From positions 15,280,501-15,344,500 of the forward strand of contig NC_134963.1 of NCBI RefSeq assembly GCF_965638725.1: a DNA stretch of 64,000 nt, written 5' to 3'. The notes under the pieces were generated by a model. It was not told the origin of the DNA. It saw only the letters and a program-made list of their open reading frames with translations, and did not search any database. The translations under genes were made by a program, and so were the position numbers. The DNA comes from Aptenodytes patagonicus (lineage: Eukaryota > Chordata > Aves > Sphenisciformes > Spheniscidae). Shown here one piece after another: positions 46,229-55,680 of the stretch (the stretch's first letter is position 1; the number at the start of each line of letters is the position of its first letter).

Positions 46229-48941
46229 CTAGTCCAACCCCCCTGCCATGGGCAGGGACATCTTCAACTGGATCAGGTTGCTCAGAGCCCCGTCCAACCT
46301 GACCTGGAATGTTTCCAGGGATGGGGCATCCACCACCTCTCTGGGCAACCTGGGCCAGTGCTTCACCACCCTCAGCATAAAAAATTTCTTCCTTATATCT
46401 AGTCTAAATCCACCCCCCTTTAGTTTAAAGCCATTCCCCCTTGTCCTGTCGCAACAGGCCCTGCTAAAAAGTCTGCCGCCATCTTTTTTATAAGCCCCCT
46501 TTAAGTACTGACAGGCCGCAATAAGGTCTCCCCAAAGCCTTCTCTTCTCCAGGCTGAACAACCCCAACTCTCTCAGCCTTTCTTCACAGCAGAGGTGTTC
46601 CATCCCCTGATCATTTTCGTGGCCCTCCTCTGGGCCCGCTCCAACAGGTCCGTGTGTGTCTCATGCTGAGGGCTCCAGAGCTGGACGCAGGGCTCCAGGT
46701 GGGGTCTCAGCAGAGCAGAGCAGAGGGGCAGAATCCCCTCCCTCGACCTGCTGGCCACGCTGCTTTGGATGCAGCCCAGGAGACGATTGGCCTTCTGGGC
46801 TGCGAGCGCACATTGCCAGCTCAAGTCCAGCTTTTCATCCCCCAGTACCCCCAAGTCCTTCTCAGCAGGGCTGCTCTCAAGCCCTTCACCCCCGAGCCTG
46901 GATTGATACTGGGGGCTGCCCCGACCCAGGTGCAGGACCTTGCGCTCGGCCTTGTTCAACCTCATGAGGTTCACACAGGCCCACTTCTCCAGCTTGTCCA
47001 GGTCCCTCTGGATGGCATCCCGTCCCTCTGGCGTGTCGACCGCACCGCTCAGCTTGGTGTCATCTGCAAACTTGCTGAGGGTGCACTCGACCCCACTGTC
47101 TGTGTCACTGATGAAGTTATTAAACAGTACCGGTCCCAATACGGACCCCTGCGGGACGCCACTTGTTACCAATCTCCATCTGGACATTGAGCCGTTGACC
47201 ACTACCCTCTGGATGCAACCATCTAACCAATTCCTCACCCACCAGACAGTCCACCCATCAAATCCATACCTCTCCAGTTTAGAGAGAAGGATGTTGTGGG
47301 GGACTGTGTCAAAGGCCTCACAGAGGTCCAGATAGACGACATCTGTAGCCCTTCCCGTGTCCACTGATGTAGTCACTCCATCATAGAAGGCCACGTGGTT
47401 GGTCAGGCAGGACTTGCCCTTGGTGAAGCCATGCTGGCTGTCTCGAAGCACCTCCCTGTCTTCCATGTGCCTTAGCATAGCTTCCAGGAGGATCTGCTCC
47501 ATGACCTTCCCAGGCACAGAGGTGAGACTGACTGGCCTGTAGTTCCCCGGGTCTTCCTTTTTTCCCTTTTTAAAAAGGGGGGTTATGTTCCCCCTTTTCC
47601 AGTCAGTGGGAACTTCACCGGACTGCCACGACTTCTCAAATACAATGGAGAGTGGCTTAGCAACTTCATCCACCAGTTCCTTCAGGACCCACGGATGGGT
47701 CTCATCAGGTCCCATGGACTTGGGCACCTTCAGCTGCCTTAGATGGTCTCGAACCTGATCTTCTCCTATAGTGGGTGGCTCTTCATTCTCCCAGTCCCCG
47801 CCTTTGCCTTCTGCGGCTCGGGCGGTGAGGCTCGAGCACTTGCCGGGGAAGACCGAGGCAAAAAAGTCATTGAGTACCTCTGCCTTCTCCGTGTCCCGGG
47901 TAACCAGGTCTCCCGTTTCATTCCAGAGAGGGCCCACATTTTCCCCCATCTTCCTTTTATCTCCAACGTACCTATAGAATCTTTTCTTGTTGCCCTTGAC
48001 GTCCCTGGCCAGATTTAATTCTATCAGGGCTTTAGCTTTCCTAATCTGGTCCCTGGCTGCTCTCGGACAATTTCTCTTATTCCTCCCAGGCTACCTGTCC
48101 TTGCTTCCACCCTCTGTAGGCTTCCTTTTTGTGTCGGAGTTTGTGCAGGAGCTCCTTGTTCATCCACACAGGCCTCCTGGCGTTTTTGCCTGACTTCCTC
48201 TTTGTTGGGATGCATCGCTCCTGAGCTTGGAGGAGGTGAGCCTTGAATATCACCCAGCTTTCTTGGGCCCCTCTTCCCTCCAGGGCTTTGTCCCATGGCT
48301 CTCTGCCAAGCAGATCCCTGAAGAGGCCAAAGTCCGCTCTCCTGAAGGCCAGGGTAGTGAGCTTGCTGTGCACCCTCCTCGGTGCCCTAAGGGTCTTGAA
48401 CTCCACCATTTCGTGGTCACTGCAGCCCAGGCTGCCCTTGAGCTTCACATTCCCCACCAGCCCCTCCTTGCTGGTGAGAACAAGGTCCAGCATAGCACCC
48501 CTCCTCGTTGGCTGCCGTGTTGTCCCTCCAACAGATGTTGGGGTGGTTGAAGTCCCCCATGAGGACCAGGGCTTGTGAGCGTGAGGCTGCTCCTATCTGT
48601 CTACAGAGGGCCTCCTCCACTCAGTCTTCCTGGTCAGGTTGCCTGTAGCAGACCCCCACTGTAATGTCACCTGTCCCTGCCCTCCCTTTCATTCTGACCC
48701 ACAAGCTCTCGGTCGGCTCCTCATCCATCCCCAGGCAGAGCTCCGTGCACTCCAGCTGGTCATTGACATAGAGGGCGACACCCCCTCCTTGTCTCCCCTG
48801 CCCGTCCTTCCTAAAGAGCCTGTATCCCTCCATCCCAACACTCCAATCGTAGGAGCCATCCCACCATGTCTCTGTGATGCCAATAAGGCCGTAGCCCTGC
48901 AGGCATGTGCACGTCTCTAACTCCTCTTGTTTATTCCCCAT
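46229..48941 (-). pseudogene. CR1 ORF2, unit 3 (broken, long intact reverse transcriptase stretch)
   Basis: The endonuclease is in pieces (48621-48941, 48417-48620, 48077-48493) with the same in-frame TGA as unit 2. The reverse transcriptase is open for 458 codons (46573-47949), from [20 protein letters not shown] through [55 protein letters not shown] and [12 protein letters not shown] 1-bp deletion near 46604 then shifts the frame into the C-terminal 124 codons (46229-46603). It is inactive, but better preserved than unit 2. Confidence 0.9.
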
Positions 48942-49263
48942 GCTACGTGCGTTTGCATAGAGGCGTTGAAGTTGGGCCCCCGATGAAGTGTCTTACTGGC
49001 TGGAGCTCCTTTGTGCTGCTCTTCAGGCGCTCTCCTGCTGACCTGTGTTCCTTCTCCAGGCTCTGGGCATCTAGTGCTGGCCCTGGCATCAAACTGGTAG
49101 GAGCGGGATGGATTGAGGTTCCCCTCCCCCGGCATCTCTAGTTTGAAGCCCTCTTCACCAGCTTGGCAAGCCTGTGACCGAAGACGCTCTTCCCCTCCTC
49201 TGGCAGATGGACCCCGTCAGCCCCCAGCAGACCAGCTTTCTCAAAGCGAGTCCCATGGTGTAA

Positions 49264-50236
49264 TTAGCCGTACCCCCGGCTGTGGCACCAGTCCCGTAAC
49301 CATTTGTTGACTCGCCAGATTCGACCGGCCCTTTCAAACCCCCTCCCTTTGACCAGCAGGATTGATGGAAAAACTACCTGCGCTCCCGAGTCCCTTACCG
49401 CCGCTCCCAGGGCTCTGTAGTCCTTCTTGATAGTCCTCAGGCTGCTCCTGGCTGGGTCACTGGTGCCCACGTGAAACAGCAGCAGCGGATAATAGTCAGT
49501 GGACTGTACGAGGCTTGGCAGCCTCTCGGTGACACCCCTGATGCGAGCCCCCGGTAAGCAGCCCACCTCTCAAGAGAGTGCGTCCGGTCGGCAAACGGGC
49601 ACCTCCGTACCGCTCAGAGGAGAGTCGCCTCTGCTGTCACCCGTTGCCTTTTCTTAGTGGCGCTGGTTGTTATACGGGGGCAGATCAGGCTGCGTTACTC
49701 AGCTCCAGCGCTTCTCCTGGTGTGACAGGACTTCCCTCTTCGGCCTGCAGAGCGGTGAAGCGGTTCTGCAAGGGCACCTCAGGCTTCGGGGGAAGTCTCT
49801 TCCTCCTGCTGGTCCTCGCCTTTGCAACCGTCCCTTCTTCTGCATTATTGGCCCCCCCGCTCCCTTCTGCCTGTGCCGGTGGGGGAGTTTTTGGCTGTTT
49901 GGCCGTGGGCTGCGGGTCCGCTGCAGACTGCGCTTGGAACCAGCTCTCTAGCTCCTTCTCTGCCTCCCTGATGTTACGCAGCCTTCTCACCGCCTCCTGC
50001 AGCTCAGGCACCTGCTGCAGGAGGTCCTCCACCCGCGCACACCTTTGGCAGGCAGGTCTGCCGCCTGTCCCTGCCCCAGGAGAGAGGTCCAGGCACGTCC
50101 TGCAGCCTGAGGTCTGCGCTGCAGCCTCTCCCTTCAGCAGCTCCGTCTGCATGGAGGCATCGGCCACCGCTGGGGTGGATGGTGCAGAGCCCCCGGCTGG
50201 AGCCGTGGCCTTTACCCTCAGACGAGTGCCCGCCAT
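49264..50236 (-). pseudogene. CR1 ORF1, unit 3 (broken)
   Basis: The zinc-knuckle part is at 49685-50236 (MAGTRLRVKATAPAGG, CRTCLDLS, RPACQRCARVEDLLQQV) and the esterase-like part at 49264-49566 (LLLFHVGTSDPARSSLRTIK). They are in different frames, as in unit 2. Lys-to-Gln at the Cys-containing RPACQRC differs from unit 2 but the Cys residues are kept. Confidence 0.85.
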
Positions 50237-50474
50237 TCCGCCTTGAGGGTCGGGTAGGATGAGTGCCCTTATAGATAGATCCTTATAAATAGATCCTTAT
50301 GCCCTTTGGTGTATAAAAATCCTAATTTTGCTTTAATTCTCAACCTGTGCTCTGTATGAAGGGCTGAGGGAGGAGGAGGGCAGTCTGGGTTTGGTATATA
50401 AGAAGAAAGGAAGGGGAGGAAGAAAGCACAGCTCCCCCGGGGACTTTGTCAGGCCAATCAGGAGATGGCGGCCT

Positions 50475-50670
50475 CATAGGATCATCGACTCACAGAATGG
50501 CTGGGGTTGGAAAGGACCTTTAAAGATCACCTAGTCCAACCCCCCGCCACGGGCAGGGACGTCTTCAACTAGAGCAGGTTGCTCAGAGCCCCGTCCAACC
50601 TGGCCTTGAACACTTCCAGGGATGGGGCATCCACAACCTCTCTGGGCAACCTGGGCCAGGGTCTCACCAG
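50475..50670 (-). mobile_element. CR1 3' tail in array unit 3
   Basis: Third copy of the short CR1 fragment, downstream of candidate gene copy 3. Confidence 0.9.
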
Positions 50671-50874
50671 CCCCACGAGCGGAGGCAGTTCCCTCGGCCT
50701 GCCCTCGTGCGCCCCGGCCCCTCACCGTCCCGAAGGCCCTGGGCTGGGCCCGCACCCCACGCACCAGTGTCTTTCCTGGGCTGGGGAGACCAGGAGGGGA
50801 CAGAGGAGTCCAGATGCAGTTGCCAAAGTACCAAATAAGAGAGAGGGAAAGCATTTTTGCCGTTACTTTCTTGG

Positions 50875-50880
50875 TTTATT
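50875..50880 (-). terminator. AATAAA poly(A) signal of candidate array gene, copy 3
   Basis: It lies 21 bp after the TAA stop on the minus strand, as in the other two copies. Confidence 0.5.
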
Positions 50881-50900
50881 GGTGGGGTTTTAATTTTCTG

Positions 50901-51227
50901 TTACCCAATCTTGAAAAGAACTAACGAAGCAGCTAGCAGGGGCCTTAATGCTGAAGGCCAGCACTTCTTCCTGGCAGACCTGCGGTCTTCTGCTTCTCCA
51001 GAGGAGCGGCTGTCTCTCTGACGCCTCTTCTTGATCCGTTGCTGTTCTTCCTGCACCAGCGCAGAGGGTCTGCCTTCATCTCCAACCTCCCGCCGGGCAG
51101 CCTTCTCGTCCTCAGGCCGAAGAAACCCTACCTCCAGGCCCCAGGGACCTCGGTGGCCCTCTGAGGGACTTCTCCCGGCGCAGGAGCCCGGCGGAAGCCA
51201 TGTTGTCTCATACCCTTTTTCTTGGGG
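50901..51227 (-). CDS. Candidate array gene, copy 3, possible second exon
   Basis: Same frame and length as in copies 1 and 2, ending TAA at 50901-50903 with AATAAA at 50875-50880. It reads VGDEGRPS as in copy 2. The basic RIKKRRQRDSRSSGEAEDRR segment is unchanged in all three copies. Confidence 0.4.
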   Translation of the reverse strand, partial: PQEKGYETTWLPPGSCAGRSPSEGHRGPWGLEVGFLRPEDEKAARREVGDEGRPSALVQEEQQRIKKRRQRDSRSSGEAEDRRSARKKCWPSALRPLLAASLVLFKIG

Positions 51228-51308
51228 CTCAGAGCAGAGGAGATGGCACCCCTTCAGAAGGGGTGGGGGTAGGGGAGAGGGTGGGGGACGGGCGGGTAGG
51301 CCTCCCGG

Positions 51309-51665
51309 CTAGTGCCAGGTGCGGAGGCCGGGCCGAGGGTAGGGCGCTGGCCGGGCGCTCCTGCGGCACCGCGTCGCTGGTCTTGTGGAGGGGAGCCCTG
51401 GCACGATGTGGTGGTGCCAGGGGAGCCATCCTGGAGGTGGATCCACCTCCATCAGCTCCTCCTCATCTCCAGGTGGATCCACCTCCATGGGCTCCACACC
51501 ATCAGCTACATGAGCGATGGCCATCGCTGCCATGTAGCTGATGGTGCCTCCCGTCCGACGCTGCCTCTTCCTCTGCGCCTCCCGCAACTGCTTCTCTCGT
51601 TGCCCACGCAGAGGTGGGCACCCGCTCGCTTCGCTGCTGTGGGTCCTCTTTCTTCCACTCATCAT
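51309..51665 (-). CDS. Candidate array gene, copy 3, 5' reading frame (118 aa)
   Basis: It starts MMSGRKRTHSSEASGC and keeps the acidic MEVDPP duplication and the Pro/Arg tail. Against copy 2 it has five replacements within the first 40 codons (Gly-Glu, Pro-Arg, Arg-Gln, Arg-Gln and Gln-Arg) and only one silent change there. The rest of the frame is nearly unchanged. TATA box at 51720-51727 and the same in-frame TAG. Confidence 0.5.
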   Translation of the reverse strand: MMSGRKRTHSSEASGCPPLRGQREKQLREAQRKRQRRTGGTISYMAAMAIAHVADGVEPMEVDPPGDEEELMEVDPPPGWLPWHHHIVPGLPSTRPATRCRRSARPAPYPRPGLRTWH

Positions 51666-51719
51666 GGAGGTCGAGGGCCCAGAAGCTCAGCGAATGTGGG
51701 CCAACTGCTGGGGGCCCGG

Positions 51720-51727
51720 TATTTATA
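51720..51727 (-). promoter_or_regulatory. TATA box of candidate array gene, copy 3
   Basis: TATAAATA on the minus strand, 55 bp upstream of the first ATG, as in copy 2. Confidence 0.55.
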
Positions 51728-52190
51728 GGGTCCGGAACAGAACACCGTGAGGTAGCTCGTGACATCAGGAGGCCACTGTGATGGCTATTCTGGCAGCTGG
51801 GGGGCCTGTGGCCTTAAAGGTACCCTACCGTGGGAGGAAGAGGAGGGTCGGGGAGCAGGGGGGGCTGAAGGCCCCTTTCCTGGGGATCGCTCCCCTGTGT
51901 CCGTTCCTAACGGAGGGACATTTCACGGATCGGGTCTGAAACGTGGGCAAAGATTTTTCTGAGGAGGGCCAGAATTGTTTGGACTCCACCCACCCATCCC
52001 TTCTGGCACTTTAATGGCCGAGGGATTGTTAAAAATCTACGTGAGCCAGATGGAGACTTTCCACCGACTTCGGTGGAACTCGGATCAGGCCCAACGTGAG
52101 TGGGTCCTGACAGAGCTCGGGGAGAAGAGGGGGAAACTTTGCAAGGTCTAACTGGTCCCGAGAAGCGAGGCGGAGGGCAAAGAGGATGAG

Positions 52191-52685
52191 CGCTATGAAG
52201 ATGCTGCTACCATTGCACTTCATTAGCAGAAGGCTGCGTTGCTGATTTCTGAGGGTGGATGGCAATAGAGCCCTGGCTGTGAGTCACATTTGGCTACTGG
52301 GAAAATGAAGGGGAGCTTTACCAGCTGTATGCGTGAAGCCACACAACATCTTCAATCACAGCAGCTATCAATCCGTCCCAAAACCCAAGTGCAAAGCACT
52401 GCTTCCAGGCTCAGTTCGCAGCCTCTCCCAGTCCTGGCCAGACAGGGAGCAGCAAGAACCTGTAGCAATTTTGGCAGCCCAAGGAATGGATCAGATCCAC
52501 GCTGCTCCAGCCCTAGAATGCATCGTCTCCGTCCAAGAGCTACAACTGCCCATCCCGGTGCTGTTCCTGGATGCATCTTTCCACTAGAGGAAACTTCAGC
52601 TGGAGAAGATGGTCTTGCTAACCTTTGCATCCAAAACGATGTGATTCCACCTTGGCTTCTGGGTGTTACGTGGGACAAACACAGC
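52191..52685. other. 495-bp segment present only in unit 3
   Basis: Units 1 and 2 read GAGGATGAGC directly joined to ACGTCACGAGG. In unit 3 these two are separated by about 495 bp that end in AAACACAGC. The AGC at both edges is a 3-base microhomology, so a deletion in the ancestor of units 1 and 2 is simplest. The content is not recognised; a plus-strand open frame of 150 codons over it has no known features. Confidence 0.75.
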
Positions 52686-53287
52686 ACGTCACGAGGCAGG
52701 GCCACTGTGGCTTTCAAAGTGAGATTTAAATCTGTTTTGTGACTTAACGTACCTTGATCTTGTAGAGAGGGTTGGGGTGTGTCTGCAGACTAGGTGGCCT
52801 CTGAACTGGACGGATAGTCCAACATATCCCTCTTTTGGCTACTCAGAACCGCCAGTGAGTTGGTGCCTCTCGTCCAAATGGTGCTTTCCAGCCCTACCTT
52901 CCCGACTTTGGGCCAGAGCCCTCCACGGTTGGCTTCTCAAGCCCCTGAACTGCCTTATACGCTACGCTGGACCTTATTAATTTGAATCCGTGCCATCCCC
53001 TTCTCTCATTTACCACTTATTGCGGGGGGCTTTGGTTGCGTGCGTGTCAGCATCAGGACGCTGTGAGTTCAAGGCTCCTGCCTTACGTTGGCTGAACTCT
53101 GCTGCCTCTGCAGATTGGGACTGGCCTGGCATTTTTCAGGCAGGAGAAAAGTAGTTCTGATACTCTGGCACTACCAAAAAGCATCAGCGTTTGCGTTATA
53201 GCAACACCTAAGAGTCCTGCACCAATGGTCTGGCACTTCACTCCCAAACAACTGCAGGATCCTGATGAAGTGATAGAATGTTTGAAG

Positions 53288-53535
53288 AAAAAAAAAAAAT
53301 ACCGTGGCTGTTCCAAAGAGGCGTAACTTACCGCACGGTGCTGGGCCCTGGCCAGCATCTACCAAACACTGCCCGATATTATGCAGCACCCTCAAGGAGA
53401 AGAGAGGGGAAACACACCAACAGACACGATGGCTAAACCAGACACTGTATCAGCCGCCCCTGTAACTAAAAAGAAACAATGGAAGTGGAAGTCGACTCGT
53501 TCAGTAAGGGATGAAGAAGCTTCCGATTCTCTCCC
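53288..53535 (+). mobile_element. Retroviral internal remnant present only in unit 3
   Basis: Between GATAGAATGTTT and the truncated 5' LTR, unit 3 has about 250 bp that units 1 and 2 lack. It contains a poly-A run and a short open stretch (MAKPDTVSAAPVTKKKQWKW), and looks like a scrap of retroviral internal coding sequence. It abuts a longer 5' LTR stub (from about 53520). It is a decayed fragment and encodes no complete protein. Confidence 0.5.
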
Positions 53536-55085
53536 CCATCCCACCGGGGGCGGGGGGGAGTGAGCGAGCGGCTGTGCGGTGCTTAGTTGCCGGCTGGGGT
53601 TAAACCACAACAGTCCTTTTTGGTGCCCAACGTGGGGCTCAAAGGGTTCGAGATAACGACAGGTTTGATTGGAATGTGCTAGATCAAATTTACAGCTGTT
53701 ATTGCTGTTTAGCCATTAATCGGCAGGCGCCTGTGCTTGCCGTGGGGCTTGCTCGCCTTACTGTATGTTGGAGTCTAGTGCTCGTTAGTGGCTGCTTTTT
53801 GCTTTCGCTGCTTGCTGCACTGCTGTGCTGCTGATCATCTTACTGCACTGTGCCTGGGAACATTTTGATAACAGCCATGGCCATGCGCCTGGGCTGGCAG
53901 ATGGCCGGGGCATCGCTGCCGTTCCTGTGCCGCTGTACCGGACAGGCTGGAACTCCAGCGTGAGCTCGAGTCGAAGGGACTGTGACCTGTGGATGAGTCC
54001 ACGCGGGAGCAGGACACCCCGAAGCGTCTGTGGCCGTGGATAAGCCCAGGCCAGAGCAGGTACATCTCGAAGCGTCTGTGGCCGTGGTTATGTCTGTGCC
54101 GCAGCAGGTCCACCTCTGAAGGGATTGTGGCCCAAGGATAAGTCCATGCTGGAGAAGGTGCACCTCGAAGCGTCTGTGGCTGTGGATAAGTCCATGCTGC
54201 AGCAGGCACACCTTGAAGCATCAGGGGCTGTGCATGAGGTCATGCTGGAGCGCCTCAAAGCGTGTGGCCATGGATAAGCCCACGACAGAGCAGGTACACC
54301 CCTGGAGGGGCTGCAGCCATGGGTAAGGCCATGTTGGAGCAGGTTCACTTCTGAAGGGACTGTGGCTGTGGGTAAGGCCACGCTGGAGCAGGTATATCTC
54401 TGAAGGCATTGTGGCCCATGGAGAAGGCCACGCTGGGACAGGCGCGCCTCAAAGCGACTGTGGCTGTGGATAAGTCTATGCTGCAGCAGGTACACCCCTG
54501 GAGAGACTGTGGCTCACAGATAAGGCTCCACTTGGAGCGGGTACGCCCCTAAGGGACTGCAGTCTGCGGATAAGTCCAAGCCGGAGCAGGGGCAAGGGGA
54601 GGAGTTCATTGCAACATTAAACCCGATGGTCTGGCCCGAAGGGACCAGGGGTGGAGATTGTAATGGAAATACCTTTAAACTGTTGTAACCCGGGATTTGA
54701 GTTGCATGTTACAGGAATTACTATAGCAGGAACCGCCTGTGCCAGTGGAGGACAAGCCTTACAAGAAGCAGGGCAGGTGCAGCAGCGACCCGACCTGAGC
54801 TGGCTTTGGGGCCCAGTTACTCCACGCAACACACCACCTCTCCTGTCCTGAGTGACCACCATCACAGGTGGAGCCCAAAGCCACGGACTAAATGAACTCA
54901 GTGGACATTTTGTGGGCATTTAAAAGACATTTTACAGACACTGCACAGGGGTGGTCCACAGACTAAGGGAATGATAACTGCGTATTATGTCAAAGGGTGG
55001 GAAGGGGGGGGGTGGTTAGTGAGGATGTATCGGATAGTGTGGGACCTGAGCAGGATGTACATGGTACGGAATAAGGGGTGGGGAA
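53520..55085 (+). mobile_element. Deleted endogenous retrovirus in unit 3: truncated 5' LTR, PBS, leader, polypurine tract
   Basis: The 5' LTR stub is slightly longer than in units 1-2 and ends at 53612. The PBS-like sequence is at 53621-53638. The leader minisatellite (about 53976-54592) is the longest of the three and holds both repeat units that are individually missing from units 1 and 2. It ends in the same purine tract before the LTR. Confidence 0.8.
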
Positions 55086-55680
55086 TGTGCTGGTTTTGGC
55101 TGGGATAGAGTTAATTTCCTTCTCAGTAGCTGGTATGGGGCTGTGGTTTGGATTTGGGCTGGAAACAGTGTTGATAACACAGGGGTGTTGTCGTTACTGC
55201 TGAGCAGTGCTGACACAGAGTCAAGGCCTTTCCTGCTCCTCACCCCACCCCACCAGCGAGCAGGCTGGGGGGGCACAAGAAGTTGGGAGGGGGCACAGCC
55301 GGGACAGCTGACCCCAACTGACCCAAGGGATATTCCACACCATATGGCGTCATGCTCAGCATATAAAGCTGGGGGAAGAAGGACAAAGGGGGGGACATTC
55401 GGAGCGATGGCGTTTGTCTTCCCAAGTCACCGTTAGGCATGATGGAGCCCTGCTTTCCTGGAGATGGCTGAACACCTGCCTGCCCATGGGAAGGAGCGAA
55501 TGAATTCCTTGTTTTGCTTTGCTTGTGCGCACGGCTTTTGCTTTGCCTGTTAAACTGTCTTTATCTCAGCCCACGAGTTTTCTCACTTTTACCCTTTTGA
55601 TTCTCTCCCCCACCCCACCAGGGGGGAGTGAGCGAGCGCCTGGGTGGGGCTTAGTTGCCAGCTGGGGTTAAACCACGACA
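55086..55680 (+). mobile_element. ERV LTR, fourth copy (array right edge)
   Basis: 595 bp from TGTGCTGG to GGTTAAACCACGACA. Its last bases (CCAGCTGGGGTTAAACCACG) differ from LTRs 2 and 3, and the right flank is non-repetitive. Confidence 0.9.

Larger units (their letters stand above)
46184..50260 (-). mobile_element. Nearly full-length CR1 LINE in unit 3
   Basis: This is the counterpart of the unit 2 CR1, at the same insertion site, in the same orientation and about 98% identical by eye. Sharing of both boundaries and of disabling mutations shows that one insertion was duplicated with the unit. Confidence 0.9.
31783..55680. repeat. LTR-bounded tandem array (macrosatellite) of three units
   Basis: The order of blocks is the same three times: spacer, CR1 3' tail, small candidate gene, unique-looking segment, truncated LTR with primer binding site and leader repeats, and a 595-bp LTR. 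A leading LTR opens the array at 31783. Units end at 37115, 45998 and 55680. Corresponding positions are offset by 8874-8883 bp between units 1 and 2 after the CR1 insertion point, and by 8887-9682 bp between units 2 and 3. By eye the units are about 97-99% identical. Junctions at LTRs suggest growth by unequal recombination between LTRs. Confidence 0.9.
45999..55680. repeat. Array unit 3 (9682 bp, longest)
   Basis: Same order as unit 2, plus a segment of about 495 bp (52191-52685) and one of about 250 bp (53288-53535) missing from units 1 and 2. The LTR that closes it has a different right flank (GTGACAGAGCAGGCAGC), so this is the true right edge of the array. Confidence 0.88.

Noticed and set aside
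52290..52742. 150-codon plus-strand frame over the unit 3-specific block
   Set aside because: There is no recognisable domain, and it crosses the block edge into sequence shared with units that lack the frame. I cannot support it as a gene.
31783..55680. A single long retrovirus bounded by the first and last LTRs
   Set aside because: LTRs recur at every unit end with shared flanks, the interior is CR1 plus host-like sequence, and no target duplication matches the outer ends.
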